Source: DASRAA01 sp963814165 | GTDB lineage: Bacteria; Acidobacteriota; Terriglobia; Terriglobales; Acidobacteriaceae | DNA length: 64,000 nt | Assembly (NCBI GenBank): GCA_963814165.1 | Contig: CAWFBW010000001.1 | Location: 62,001 to 126,000, forward strand | Direction of reading: 5' to 3' | Part shown: positions 1 through 12,933 of the stretch, piece after piece | How the letters are laid out: the number at the start of each line of letters is the position of its first letter | Numbering within the stretch: position 1 is the stretch's first letter | Translations under genes and position numbers: made by a program | The notes under the pieces: generated by a model | What the model was told of the DNA's origin: nothing | Databases searched by the model: none | The model's input: only the letters and a program-made list of their open reading frames with translations

Positions 1-2333
1 CGCTGGATATTGAGGTTCCAGTTCTGCACGTAGGGCGTGCGGATGTTGGGATCGACACCGAAGTAGCTACCCAGCGGTGATGCCGTTCCGTACACCGGCG
101 CTCCAGCGTTGATGGTGTTGCCGCTCAAGCCGGCAAAGCCGATGGCTGCCACGCCGACTCCGGTGTAGGCCGGACCGGGACAGAAGGTGCAATTCCAGGG
201 AATGTGAGCGAGGAAGATGTCTTGCGAAAAGGCATCGTAGAACATTCCCCAGCCGGCGCGAATGACGGTGGAGCCGTCGCCGGTGAGATCGTAGGCAACG
301 GCGATGCGCGGCGCGAAGTTGTTGAAGTCCTTGTTGTAGAGGCTGGAGGGGCCGCCCGGTCCACCGACCTGAACCAGCGTTCCACCGTTGGCCGGAGTCA
401 ACTGGTAGAACAGGTTGTTCTTCTCGCTGGGGACGCCGAAGTAATCCCAACGCACGCCGTAGTTCAGGGTGAGACGCTTGGTCCAACGGAAGCTGTCTTG
501 CACGTAGAGGCCGTTACTGTTCTGCGCTTCGTGACGATTACTGTAGCCGGAGGCCTGGCTGCCGCCGGAGGGATTGCCTTCCAGAAACTGCGCCAGCGCG
601 GAATTCAAATCGTCGCCGCCGAAGCTCAGCTTGCCGCGGAAATTGTTGTTCTGGATAAGGTTGATGGTGGTGCGACGGAACTCGTAACCGAACTTGAAGT
701 CGTGGCGACCGATCTGCCAAGAGTAATTGTCAATGAAGTGCCAGTTGGTATCAACGCGCTGACGCGGCACGGAAGAGGTGGCGCCAATCACGGAAAAGGA
801 GCCGACGGAAATATTCGGCAGGCCGTAGTTGTAGGAAGTCACGCCGGTATCCATGCCGATGGAGGCTGGATTAAACGATTGGTCTTCAGGGAAGAACCCC
901 TGCTGATACTGGTTCCAGCCGAGGCGGGCTTCGTTCACCTGCGCGGAGTTCACGACTTTGACCCACGATAGAGAGACGAGTTGGACGGTGGTGGGCGTGG
1001 TGGTGTTGAATCCGGGCAACAGGCCTCCGGCCAACTGGGCGAAGGGGAAGCTCTGGTTGCTGTTGCCGTAGTAGTAGCGGCCAGTGATGTTGTTATCGGC
1101 GTTTGGGTTGTAATCGCCCTTCACGATAAAGCTGTCGATGTTATTGATGAAACGGGTGGAAGTGGCGAGGTTGGCCGCGGCCGCATTGGCGTTCGGGGGG
1201 TTGCACGTGCCGTCGGTGTTGGCCGAGGCCCCCGGGATATTGGGAGTGGGCCAAGGATTGCGCGCCAGCAAGTTCAGCATGGTCTGGCTCACAGGGATGC
1301 CGTTAGCGGCGGCTTCCGCCGTGGCGGCAGCGATGGCGGCGGCATCAGGGACACAGCTCAATCCGGCTTGTGCGCCGCTTTCGCGCTGGCCTTCGTAGTT
1401 GACGAAAAAGAAAGCTTTGTCTTTGACGACGGGGCCGCCGAGCGATCCGCCGAACTGGTTGTTGGTGAACGGATTCTTGGGCTGGCTGTCGATGTTGAAG
1501 TAGTTGCGCGCGCCCATGGCTCCGCTGCGGTAGTACTCGAGAGCCGAGCCGTGCCACTGGTTGGTGCCGCTCTTGGTCACGATGTTGACGACGGCGCCGC
1601 TGTTGCGACCGTATTCGGCCTCGTAGTTGGAGAGCACGCGCAATTCGGCGACGGCGTCAATCGGCAGAATGGTCGCGGGATCGCCGAAGACGCCGGCTTC
1701 GTTGATCGCAGGATCGTTGCGGAAGCCGTCGTTCATGTCGGTGCCGTCGAGCAGGAAATTGTTGGAGCGGCCGCGGGAGCCGTTCATGGAGAAGACGCCG
1801 TAGGACCCGGGAGAGTCGGTGATCTGGTCGGGCGATCCGGAAACACCGGGGTTCAGGTAGATGAGCTTGGTGTAGTCGCGTCCATTGACCGGAATGTTGG
1901 CAATGGTCTGCGCGGTGAGAGTGCCGCCCAATTCGTTGGTAGTCGTGTCAACCTGCGCGAGGGCCTCGCTGGAAACTTCGACTGTGTCGGAGACTTGCCC
2001 GAGTTTGAGGGCAATGTCAACGCGGCGTTCGGTGGCGACGTCGACCGAGACGTTGCTGGTCACTGCAGTCTGGAAACCTGGCTGCGTGACCGTGACGGAG
2101 TAAGTGCCGATGGGCAATTCCGCAATGGAATAGTTGCCTTCTGCGGTGGTTTCCGTGGTGCGTTCCAGTCCGGTGGCAACGTTACGCACCTTGACGGCGG
2201 CTCCGGAAACGACGGCGCCGGAGGTATCGGATACGGTTCCGAGAATGGTGCCGCGAAAAGTTTGGGCCGAAACGAATGTCGCCGTTACCACCAGCAACAC
2301 GAGGAGGAGAACTACGCAACCCTTGGAGTTCAT
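1..2333 (-). CDS. Oar-like TonB-dependent receptor, N-terminal part (runs off the window)
   Basis: Outer-membrane receptor of the Oar/carboxypeptidase-regulatory type, probably importing a large substrate such as an oligosaccharide or siderophore; the ligand cannot be told. It starts at the ATG at 2333, with GAGGGA just upstream. A hydrophobic leader ending FVSAQ is followed by a regulatory-like beta-sandwich (residues ~25-110, GTVSDTSGAVVSGA), then a plug with NIPVNGRDYTKLIYLNPGVS and YGRNSGAVVNIVTKSGTN, then barrel strands. The frame stays open to the window edge, where PYVQNWNLNIQ is typical of the barrel of this family. About 777 codons are present of a usual 1000-1200, so the C-terminus lies outside. 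The class is confident, the substrate unknown. Confidence 0.9.
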   Translation of the reverse strand, partial: MNSKGCVVLLLVLLVVTATFVSAQTFRGTILGTVSDTSGAVVSGAAVKVRNVATGLERTTETTAEGNYSIAELPIGTYSVTVTQPGFQTAVTSNVSVDVATERRVDIALKLGQVSDTVEVSSEALAQVDTTTNELGGTLTAQTIANIPVNGRDYTKLIYLNPGVSGSPDQITDSPGSYGVFSMNGSRGRSNNFLLDGTDMNDGFRNDPAINEAGVFGDPATILPIDAVAELRVLSNYEAEYGRNSGAVVNIVTKSGTNQWHGSALEYYRSGAMGARNYFNIDSQPKNPFTNNQFGGSLGGPVVKDKAFFFVNYEGQRESGAQAGLSCVPDAAAIAAATAEAAANGIPVSQTMLNLLARNPWPTPNIPGASANTDGTCNPPNANAAAANLATSTRFINNIDSFIVKGDYNPNADNNITGRYYYGNSNQSFPFAQLAGGLLPGFNTTTPTTVQLVSLSWVKVVNSAQVNEARLGWNQYQQGFFPEDQSFNPASIGMDTGVTSYNYGLPNISVGSFSVIGATSSVPRQRVDTNWHFIDNYSWQIGRHDFKFGYEFRRTTINLIQNNNFRGKLSFGGDDLNSALAQFLEGNPSGGSQASGYSNRHEAQNSNGLYVQDSFRWTKRLTLNYGVRWDYFGVPSEKNNLFYQLTPANGGTLVQVGGPGGPSSLYNKDFNNFAPRIAVAYDLTGDGSTVIRAGWGMFYDAFSQDIFLAHIPWNCTFCPGPAYTGVGVAAIGFAGLSGNTINAGAPVYGTASPLGSYFGVDPNIRTPYVQNWNLNIQ

Positions 2334-2420
2334 GCGTCCCTCGGAGATTGGAAGATCGTTAGCCGGAGATTATAGACGCGTGGCTGGCAAATGGTGACGC
2401 GGGACTATGATTCGCTGAAA

Positions 2421-5405
<2,985 letters not shown>

Positions 5406-5440
5406 TGATTGGGGGGTGGGACGATGCCCGTACGCCTGAA

Positions 5441-5469
5441 ATGTTAGGGAGTGCCTCAGGCTAAGTCAA
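5441..5469 (-). promoter_or_regulatory. Promoter of the Ser/Thr kinase gene
   Basis: On the minus strand a TTGACT -35 box (5469-5464) and a TAACAT -10 box (5446-5441) are separated by exactly 17 nt. A transcript would begin near 5434 and give a leader of about 29 nt before the kinase ATG at 5405. Spacing and sequence fit a housekeeping-sigma promoter; this is inferred from sequence only. Confidence 0.55.
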
Positions 5470-5634
5470 ATAATAAAAGGCAGATACACATTGGTCGGGC
5501 CGGATTCTACCCCAAAAGGGGTGGCTTCGGCGCTTTCTGAGCTCTTGCGCTTACCCGCCAAGTGGTTGCTGGCATGATTAAGTGATGCGACATGGCACCG
5601 GCAAGTCTCCCGTGGCCGGTCGCACCGTGCCGAC

Positions 5635-8451
5635 CTAATGCATCGAGCCCCCGGTCTGGACCGCTGGAGTTCCGTCGAAGTTCGTCAACTGCACTTTGCC
5701 GAGGTTCAGTCCCTCCAAGCCGGTTTCAATCTTCTGACGGTCGCCGACCGCCACGACAAACATCTTGCCGGGCACGAAATATCGCTTTGCCACTTGAACC
5801 ACGTCGGCGCTGGTCACGGCGTCCACCTTGCCGGGAAACTTGCCGTAGAAATCCAATGGCAGCCCGAACGTGAATAGTTCGCTCGTGGTCGCTACCGTTT
5901 GTGGCATGGTCTCAAAGCGACCCGCCAGGGAACGCGATGCCGAGTCTTTCGCCAGCGAGAGTTCCCCGGGCGTTAGCGGCGACGTTTGCATTCCTGCGAT
6001 TTCCTTGAACATCTCCCGCAGTGCGTCAGCGGTGGTGTCGGTACGCACGCTTGTGACTACATAGAATGGCCCGATGCCGCGGCGGTAGTTGAAGTACGAA
6101 TTGGCACCGTAGGTATATCCGTTCTTTTCGCGGAGGTTCATGTTGATGCGGCTGGAGAACAGGCCACCCAGTGCGTTGTTGGCCACCTCGAGGGCCGCAA
6201 AATCCGGTATTGAGCGAGGCGCTCCCAGCGTCACCGCCCGAAGCGTGGTCTGCGCCGATCCCGGGCGGTCCACGAGATAGATGGACTGCGAAGGATTAGC
6301 TGTCACTAACGGCACGGCTGAACGTTTTCCAGTGCTCTTCCAAGCACCGAAATACTTCTCCGCGAGGTTGCGCGCTTCCGCTTCCGTGAGGTCTCCGGAG
6401 AGCACGAGGGCCGAATTGCCCGGGAAATAATCGGCCTTCCAGAACTGCTCCAGCTCGTCGCGGGTCGTGCTTTTGATCGAAGCCTCGGTGCCCAGCGGAA
6501 GGTAGCCGTAACTGTGGTTGCCGTACAACACGCGCTGCGATACTCGCCGCGACAACGCATAAGGATCGTCGCTGGTTTGCAGGAGAAGCGTCGCCCGCTC
6601 GCTCCGAACACGGTCGATGTCGTTGCTGTCGAATGCCGGATGCAGCAGCACGTCGGAAATCAAGTCGAAGTCGGAATTGACATTACGTTTCAGTACTTGG
6701 CTTGAGACTGTTGAACTATCGGGATCGCTGTCGGATTCGAGGTTGGCACCGATTTGCGCCAGGTCATCCGCAATCTTCAGCGCGGAACGGCCTTTTGATC
6801 CTTCCATCAGCATGCGCGCCGTGAATCCAGCCAGCCCCGGATTGCTCGCGGGGTTGTCGCCGTTGCCTCCCAGCACGACGATCCGCGCCGCCACTACAGG
6901 CAGATTGTGCTGTTCCGTCAACAGGACAGACAGGCCATTCGAAAGTGTCAACTGCTTAGGAACCGGCAGAGTGAACTTCGAGATTGGTCCAGGAGCCGGT
7001 GCGGTCTTGCGCCATTCCTGTCCGGGAATGCTCAGTGACGCAACGTTCGAAACTTTCTCGGGCTCCTTGCTCTTCGGCGGATCGTCGATCGTCTTTTTAC
7101 CCTTGACCACATCGAGCACAACACGCGAATTGTCGGTGAGCGTTGCCATCGTGAAACTTTTCATGGTCTCGGCGGTCACGGCGTCGTAACGCGCCAAGTC
7201 CCAGTCGAGCTTCCCAGGGTCGCCGAGAAACTGGTTGTACTGGTTCAGCATGTCGGCGACGCTCCCCATCCGCTCCAGACGGAAGATCATGGCCGACTGG
7301 ATTGAATTGCGCGCGCGCTCGACCTCCTGTCTCGTGGGCCCATCTTTGCGGAACGAATTCAACTCCTGGTTGATCGACTTCTCCACCTGCTCGGGAGTAA
7401 CACCCGGCTTGCACGTCACCTGGATAAAAAAGGCAGAATTCAGCTTCAGCCCATAGCGTTGGGCATCCACGTCCTGGGCGATCTGTTGCTCGAACACCAG
7501 CTTCTTGTAGAGTCGGCTCGACTTTCCACTACCGAGCACGTGCGCCACCATGTCGGCATCGGCATCACCCGCTTCATAAAGCGGGGGAGTCAGCCAGAGC
7601 ATGTAGACACGCGGCAATTCCACTTCGTCGCTCACCGTGAGCCGGGTTTCATGTTGGATTGGCTTGGTCTTCCCATCGACCGGCGGAACCGGCGGGCCGG
7701 AAGGAATCGGACCAAAGTATTTTTCAATCATCTGCTTCGCAACGGCGGGGTCAAAATCCCCGACGATCGCGATGCTGGCGTTGTTCGGCGTGTAGTACTG
7801 GCGGAAGAACTCGCGCACATCGTCGAGTTTGGCGGCTTCGATGTCGGCGTGCGAGCCGATCACGACGCCGTGATACGGGTGCGGCGCCGGATACAGGGCC
7901 TGGAACATCGCCTCCTCGGGCAGGCCGTAGGGACTGTTCTCCGTGCTTTGCCGGCGTTCATTGCGGACTACATCGCGCTGGTTGGCAAGCTTCGGGCCGT
8001 CAAGCGTCTCCAGCAGAAAACCCATGCGGTCGCTCTCCATCCACAGGGCCAGCTCGAGCTGGTTGGAAGGCAGCGTCTCGTAGTAATTGGTGCGGTCGAA
8101 ATCGGTGGTGCCATTGATGTCACTGGCCCCGGCGGCCTCGAGGTACTTGATCTGTGCCTTCTCGCCGACATTTTTCGAGCCTTGAAACATCATGTGCTCG
8201 AACAAGTGCGCGAACCCGGTGCGACCCGGCTTTTCGTACATCGGCCCCACGTGGTACCACAGATTCACCGCCACCAGCGGCAATCGGTGGTCTTCCGACA
8301 AGATGACTTCCAGCCCATTGGCGAGCTTGTACTTTTGGAACTTGATCTGCGGCCAGGCAGGACTTGCGCTGTCCGTGGTAGCTGCTGTAGACAGGATGGC
8401 AAATAGTAAGACTGAGCACGTCAATGCGACCCAATTGATTGCTTTACGCAT
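5635..8451 (-). CDS. M16 family zinc metallopeptidase (two-domain, pitrilysin/insulinase type)
   Basis: Secreted M16 peptidase of 938 residues, probably periplasmic, degrading peptides. A signal peptide (residues 1-~24, hydrophobic core LTCSVLLFAIL) precedes the first M16 half, which carries the inverted zinc motif HLFEH (His82, Glu85, His86) and the third ligand Glu165 in VVRNERRQST. The second half (~residue 490 onward) has the same fold pattern, including the typical R/Y region of the inactive half, but no HxxEH. An upstream in-frame ATG at 8493 exists, but AAGGTGG lies just before the ATG at 8451 and only that start leaves a clean signal peptide. It is on the same strand as the kinase, 229 nt away. 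Confidence 0.93.
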   Translation of the reverse strand: MRKAINWVALTCSVLLFAILSTAATTDSASPAWPQIKFQKYKLANGLEVILSEDHRLPLVAVNLWYHVGPMYEKPGRTGFAHLFEHMMFQGSKNVGEKAQIKYLEAAGASDINGTTDFDRTNYYETLPSNQLELALWMESDRMGFLLETLDGPKLANQRDVVRNERRQSTENSPYGLPEEAMFQALYPAPHPYHGVVIGSHADIEAAKLDDVREFFRQYYTPNNASIAIVGDFDPAVAKQMIEKYFGPIPSGPPVPPVDGKTKPIQHETRLTVSDEVELPRVYMLWLTPPLYEAGDADADMVAHVLGSGKSSRLYKKLVFEQQIAQDVDAQRYGLKLNSAFFIQVTCKPGVTPEQVEKSINQELNSFRKDGPTRQEVERARNSIQSAMIFRLERMGSVADMLNQYNQFLGDPGKLDWDLARYDAVTAETMKSFTMATLTDNSRVVLDVVKGKKTIDDPPKSKEPEKVSNVASLSIPGQEWRKTAPAPGPISKFTLPVPKQLTLSNGLSVLLTEQHNLPVVAARIVVLGGNGDNPASNPGLAGFTARMLMEGSKGRSALKIADDLAQIGANLESDSDPDSSTVSSQVLKRNVNSDFDLISDVLLHPAFDSNDIDRVRSERATLLLQTSDDPYALSRRVSQRVLYGNHSYGYLPLGTEASIKSTTRDELEQFWKADYFPGNSALVLSGDLTEAEARNLAEKYFGAWKSTGKRSAVPLVTANPSQSIYLVDRPGSAQTTLRAVTLGAPRSIPDFAALEVANNALGGLFSSRINMNLREKNGYTYGANSYFNYRRGIGPFYVVTSVRTDTTADALREMFKEIAGMQTSPLTPGELSLAKDSASRSLAGRFETMPQTVATTSELFTFGLPLDFYGKFPGKVDAVTSADVVQVAKRYFVPGKMFVVAVGDRQKIETGLEGLNLGKVQLTNFDGTPAVQTGGSMH

Positions 8452-8591
8452 AATCCACCTTGCCAAGCGTGTGCACGCTGAAACTTCGCGCATGATTGTA
8501 ACCCCGTTTTAGCAGGCGAAGCTCCAGAATCGTTGATGCGGTAGAAATTCGAAGTCCGCGATAGTCATCCTACCTAATGGCCCCAAAGACC

Positions 8592-9753
8592 TTAGTCGGC
8601 GGCCGTTGAGTCCGCCGCAAGAGGAGGTAGAGCTGGCGACTGCTTCTTCGGCCGGAGCTTGCGGCGCGACGGCTCTTCAATGAATCGATAGACAAATATG
8701 GAGATGGCCTGCATCATGACCAGCCACAGGCCGATTCCGACGAATCCCTCATTGCGCAACGCCTGTATTTGCGTGTTGTGAAAGAACGGCCAGATGAAGA
8801 AGGAATGCAGCAGGTAGAAGCTGTAGCTGGCGTCGCCAAATAAAACCAACAATCGGATGTTGAGCCAGGCCACCCACTTGGGTTCCAAGGCAATGCCGGA
8901 GACCAGCGCGGCAAATGCCGGACCGGAGATTGCGGTATGGACCATCAGGTAGGGCACATACCGGGACGCCAGCGCCGTAGCGGCAGCACCCAGCAGGCCG
9001 AGTCCGACGAGGGGCGCAGCCAGCTTGGGATTGCGCTCGCTACGCAGGAAGAGGAATCCGCAGGCCATTCCCATGAGGAATTCAGGCAGGCGCCCCAGAG
9101 GAAAGAACTTCACGAAGCTAACGGCCGCGCTGTAGTCGGCGCTGCTGACGTAGGGCGCGCCAGCCGGGCGCATCGCGAGCAATCCGCCGGAGATGGCGAG
9201 GCCGGCGATCCAGCAGGCGGGAATGAGCATCCATAGGACTTTGCGCGAGAACTTGCCGAAACGTACCAGCGGAACGGAAATACGGCGTAGAAGAACGCTT
9301 CGACGGAGAGGCTCCAGCTCACCGAATTCCATGAGAGCGCCGCGCCCGGGACCCACGATTGCAGCAGCAACAACACCAACCCGGTCGCCAGTGCAAAATG
9401 CCGCTCGCCGAAGGCGAAGAACGGGACATACATCTTCAAGCGCGCCGATGATCCAGAACGGCGAGGTAAGCAACAGTGCAATAAAGATAAGCGGGATAAA
9501 TGCGCGCGACACGGGTCTGCCAGAAATCGCGCAGCACAATACTGCGTCCGGCATAGGTGTACACAAGAATGAATCCGGAGAGAACGAAGAAAAAACTCAC
9601 GCCGACATAGCCGATTCCGGCGAAGACTTTCAGCCACCGCGGGCGGGTGATCACGCCGATCTCGTTCATGTGGAAGAGCGCCACGTGAAAGGCGGCCAAG
9701 AAGCGCACCGACGTCAAAGCGGGCAGGCGGGGGCGTGGGGCCTCGAAGCTCAT
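8592..9753 (-). CDS. Acyltransferase 3 family membrane protein, interrupted by three frameshifts
   Basis: Integral membrane acyltransferase (OafA/exopolysaccharide O-acyltransferase family), expected to move acyl groups onto a surface sugar. The N-terminus MSFEAPRPRLPALTSVRFLA, the FFFVLSGFILVY helix with Ser-Gly and RVARIYPAYL lie in one frame. IFIALLLTSPFWIIGAL is in a second, SWNSVSWSLSVEAFFYAVFPF in a third, and the remaining helices up to the Lys-rich tail return to the second. At least three indels, near 9495, 9440 and 9270, are needed to rebuild one protein of about 385 residues. The family is recognised clearly; whether the gene is really broken or the sequence is in error cannot be decided from the bases alone. 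The ATG at 9753 is preferred to a TTG 24 nt upstream. Confidence 0.75.
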
Positions 9754-9878
9754 AAAACTGATACGAAGGCCGAACAAAATCGGTTCCGTAAGTTCACAAG
9801 CGTATCAGGGACGACAAGCATAAATTCGATGGCACAGGATTCGCAAGTGAGGAATGTCCGAATGACGGAGCTGCCACT

Positions 9879-10712
9879 TCAGTTCGCCGGATGCATGGAG
9901 GCGGCGTCGGTCACTTCCTCGGCGACCACGGCAAAGCGGGTCAAGTTGGCTGCGCCGAATGAGGTCGTGATGGCAACGTCGGAAGCGTCGCGCCCAGTGG
10001 CGATCAGTACCCGGCCGATCCGCGGCGTGTTGTTGCGGGCGTCGAAAATCCACCACTGGTTGTCGAGATAGACCTCGAACCAGGCACTGAAGTCCATGGG
10101 CGGGGTGAGCGGGACGCCGATGTCGCCGAGGTATCCGGTGGCGTAGCGGGCGGGAATGTTCAGCGCGCGGCAGAAAGGCAATGGCGAGATGCTGGTAGTC
10201 ACGGCAAACGCCGACGCGGTCCGTGAACACATCGAGTGCGGTGCGAAAGGGACGCGCGTGCTGGTAGCCGAAGGTCACCCTTGGAGTTCACCCAATCGCA
10301 GACGGCTTGCACTCGTCCCCAGCCGGGAGGAACGGCGCCAAAAAGCTCAGTAGCGATGTTCGACAGGCGATCCACTTCGCAGTAGCGGCTGTTCAACAGG
10401 TAAATGAGTGTTTCGTTCGGCAGTTCGCCAACGGGATGTTCGCGGGCATCAGGGGAGACCGCGTCGGGCATGCCGCGATCTTCAATCAGAGTGTTGGAGT
10501 ACAGACGAAGCTTTCCCTGGGGCGCGACGAAGCGCATGCAGTGATTGCCGAAACCGTCCATGTAGCTGGTGAGCGGAACCGCCGGGCTCGATCTGCATCT
10601 CATCCGGCGCGCGGAGGTCGGCGCTGCGCGAGGGATGCACATTGAGCATCGAGACCATCGCAACCGGGGCAGGAATTTCGAACTCGATGTCGTAGCCGAG
10701 CCGGATGAACAT
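9879..10712 (-). CDS. Transglutaminase-like cysteine peptidase family protein, frameshifted
   Basis: Cytoplasmic transglutaminase-like protein with the bacterial N-terminal beta-domain. It starts MFIRLGYDIEFEIPAPVAMV at the ATG at 10712. The core has the catalytic Cys in DRVGVCRDYQHLAIAF, the region PPMDFSAWFEVYL around the second active-site position, and WWIFDARNNTPRIGR with the Asp, ending TDAASMHPAN. In this subfamily a Ser often stands where His is usual in MDFxAWFE. The pieces fall in three frames, so at least three indels (near 10590, 10285 and 10160) must be corrected to obtain about 275 residues. A role in peptide hydrolysis or crosslinking is a family-level guess. Confidence 0.75.
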
Positions 10713-10755
10713 GCGGCAGTATAGCCTTTTTGGCGGGCGTGATTTTAGCGTGGAT

Positions 10756-11482
10756 CTACTCAGCGCCGGTCTGAAGCTGCTCGAACGGCACGTTCATGAT
10801 GGGATACAGCTTCCAGTCTTTGTAATCGAAGTGCCACCACTCGCTAGGATTCACCGTGAAGCCCTCAGCCTCCATCGCGTTTCGCAGCAGGGCGCGGTTG
10901 GCGTTTTGTTGCGCGAGTTCCGCCAGCGTAGTCAGAGTGGGCGCGCTCGGACATCTCGTCGTAGCCACTGGGCATATCGAGCGGCTGGCCTGTCCGCAGG
11001 TCATAGGCGGTTAGATCAACGGCGCAGCCACGATTGTGCTTCGAACCTTGAGACGGATCGGCAACGTAAGGGTGGCCGGAGACGGGTGTGCCGTCCCAGA
11101 ACATCTTGGTCACGTACCAGGGGCGATAGCCGTCGAAGATTAGCAGTCCGTAGCCCTGCTCGTGAAGTTTGCGATTGGCGCGCACCAGCGCCTCGGCGGC
11201 GGGCTTTTGCATAAACGCGCGTGCCTGGCTGTAGAACGGCGTGCCCATAAAGTTGTTGTCGGAAGCGTAGTGAATGTCGAGCTTGATGGTGGGGTCAAGC
11301 TTCACAAGCTCGACGAGGTCGGGCTGGCGAAACGGGCCGGTTTCCGCCGGAGGTTGCGCCTTGAGGGCTTCGGCACGCAACTGCGGTACCGGCTTTAGCG
11401 GCGTGATTTTGTAGGCTTGTTGCTGCTCCTGCGCGAGCAGCGACGCGCAGGCAAGTAAAAGGACGGCAAAGCGACGGATCAT
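10756..11482 (-). CDS. ddpX: D-alanyl-D-alanine dipeptidase (peptidase M15D, VanX/DdpX type), frameshifted
   Basis: Zinc D,D-dipeptidase that cleaves D-Ala-D-Ala released from peptidoglycan. It starts at the ATG at 11482 with a signal peptide (MIRRFAVLLLACASLLAQ), so it is exported; LLAC could even be a lipobox. Family motifs: IFDGYRPW, SKHNRGCAVDLT with two zinc ligands (His and Asp), and EWWHFDYKDW with the catalytic Glu and third ligand His. The last part, from about 10940 to 10756, lies in another frame, so one indel is present near 10940 within a run of short repeats. Nearby genes give no sign of glycopeptide resistance, so recycling of wall peptides is likelier. The gene is divergent from aroA. 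Confidence 0.8.
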
Positions 11483-11574
11483 GGTGACTCAGGATAACTC
11501 ACGGCGCGCGTGCGGCTGATTTGCGCGCGGACTTTCATCCTGTAAGTTAGATTCAGGCTCTGGCCGTCACTCCT

Positions 11575-12865
11575 ATGCAGGGAAACGAATCTGTCGTAAT
11601 CCGTCCGGCGCGCAACATTCTGGGAAGCTTGCGTGTGCCGGGAGACAAGTCGATTTCGCACCGCTATGCCATGCTGGCGGCGCTGGCACCCGGGCGCTCG
11701 CGTCTGGAGAACTACTCTCCCGGCGCCGACTGCAACAGCACGCTGGGATGCATGCGCGCACTGGGATGCACGGTCGAGCGCGACGAGAAGGGCGCGGTCG
11801 TCATCGACGGCATCGGTCCGAAGCTAAAGGCGCCGACAAGCCAGCTCGACTGCGGGAACTCGGGATCGACGATGCGGATGCTGTCGGGCATCGTGGCGGC
11901 GCAGCCCTTCACCAGCGAATTGATTGGCGAGAGTCGCTGTCGCGGCGTCCGATGAAGCGGGTGATGGAGCCGCTGCGCAAGATGGGAGCGGAGATTGCTC
12001 CGCCACCGACGACCATGCGCCTTTGCACATCAAGGGCACACGGCTGAAGGGCATCGAGTATGCGGTGCCGGTGGCCAGCGCGCAGGTGAAAACGTGCCTG
12101 CTGTTCGCCGGACTGCTCGCCGAGGGCTCGACCACGGTGGAGGAACCGACGCGCACCCGCGATCACGGCGAGCTGGCGTTGCGGGCGTTTGGCGCGGAGG
12201 TCACTCGCTCGCGCAACTCGGTGACGATTGCCGGAGGGCAGGCACTGCATCCGCTGGAGGCATTTATTCCCGGCGATAGCTCGTCGGCGGCGTTCTTCTT
12301 GTGCGCGGCGGCGATGTTTCCGGAATCGAATCTCGTGATCGATGGCGTGCTGCTGAATCCCACGCGTTCCGCGTTGCTGGATGTGCTGGCCGCCATGGGA
12401 TGCCGCGTCAACATGATGCGAGTGGAAGAGCAGTTCGGCGAATTGGTGGGGACGATTTCGCTCATCCCCAACGTGAGCAAGCCGGTGGAGATTTCGGGCG
12501 CGCAGACTGCCCTGCTCATCGACGAACTGCCGGTGCTGGCGGCCATCGCCCCCTACACCGCGGGCATGGTGGTGCGGGACGCGGGCGAGTTGCGGGTGAA
12601 AGAGTCGGACCGACTGTCGGCGGTGACGCGCAACCTGCAAGCCATGGGTGCAGAGGTGGAGCAGACCGCCGACGGATGGAGGATTCCCGGCGGACAGAAA
12701 TTGCATGGAGCGGAGATTGAGAGCTTCGGCGATCACCGCATTGCCATGGCGTTTGCCATCGCGGCGTTACGCGCAGAGGGCGACACGGTGATCCGTGGCT
12801 CAGAGTGCGTAGCGATTTCGTATCCGGGGTTCTTCAGCGATCTGGAAGCCGTGCTGGAGCGGTAA
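11575..12865 (+). CDS. aroA: 3-phosphoshikimate 1-carboxyvinyltransferase (EPSP synthase), two frameshifts
   Basis: Joins phosphoenolpyruvate to shikimate-3-phosphate in the aromatic amino-acid pathway, in the cytoplasm. Hallmarks are LRVPGDKSISHRYAML (substrate Lys), GNSGSTMRMLSGI, RPMKRVMEPL, LRVKESDRLSAV and DHRIAMAFAIAAL, spread over the normal length of about 430 residues. One base is missing after GGCGA near 11933, so the frame switches before the ESLSRRPMKR segment. A second indel near 12000, before DDHAPLHIKG, restores a long open frame to the stop. The gene is normally essential for prototrophy and every motif is intact, so sequence error is the likeliest cause. Confidence 0.9.
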
Positions 12866-12889
12866 CGACGAAATCCAGCCAATAACAAT

Positions 12890-12911
12890 GGAGCAGCCAA
12901 CGGGCCGCTCC
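12890..12911. terminator. Hairpin between convergent aroA and the kinase gene
   Basis: An inverted repeat pairs GGAGC (12890-12894) with GCTCC (12907-12911) and GCC with GGC inside, around an AACGG loop and one mismatch. It sits in the 68-nt gap between two convergent genes and could end transcription from either side, but neither flank has a strong T run. Confidence 0.35.
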
Positions 12912-12933
12912 ACAGTGAATCTTTTGCCTCTTG

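Noticed and set aside
981..2375. 464-codon plus-strand frame opposite the first receptor
   Set aside because: It is antisense to the clearly homologous receptor. Its Gly/Val/Arg-rich translation is typical of reversed GC-rich codons.
11909..12736. 275-codon minus-strand frame over aroA
   Set aside because: Antisense shadow in the second half of aroA.
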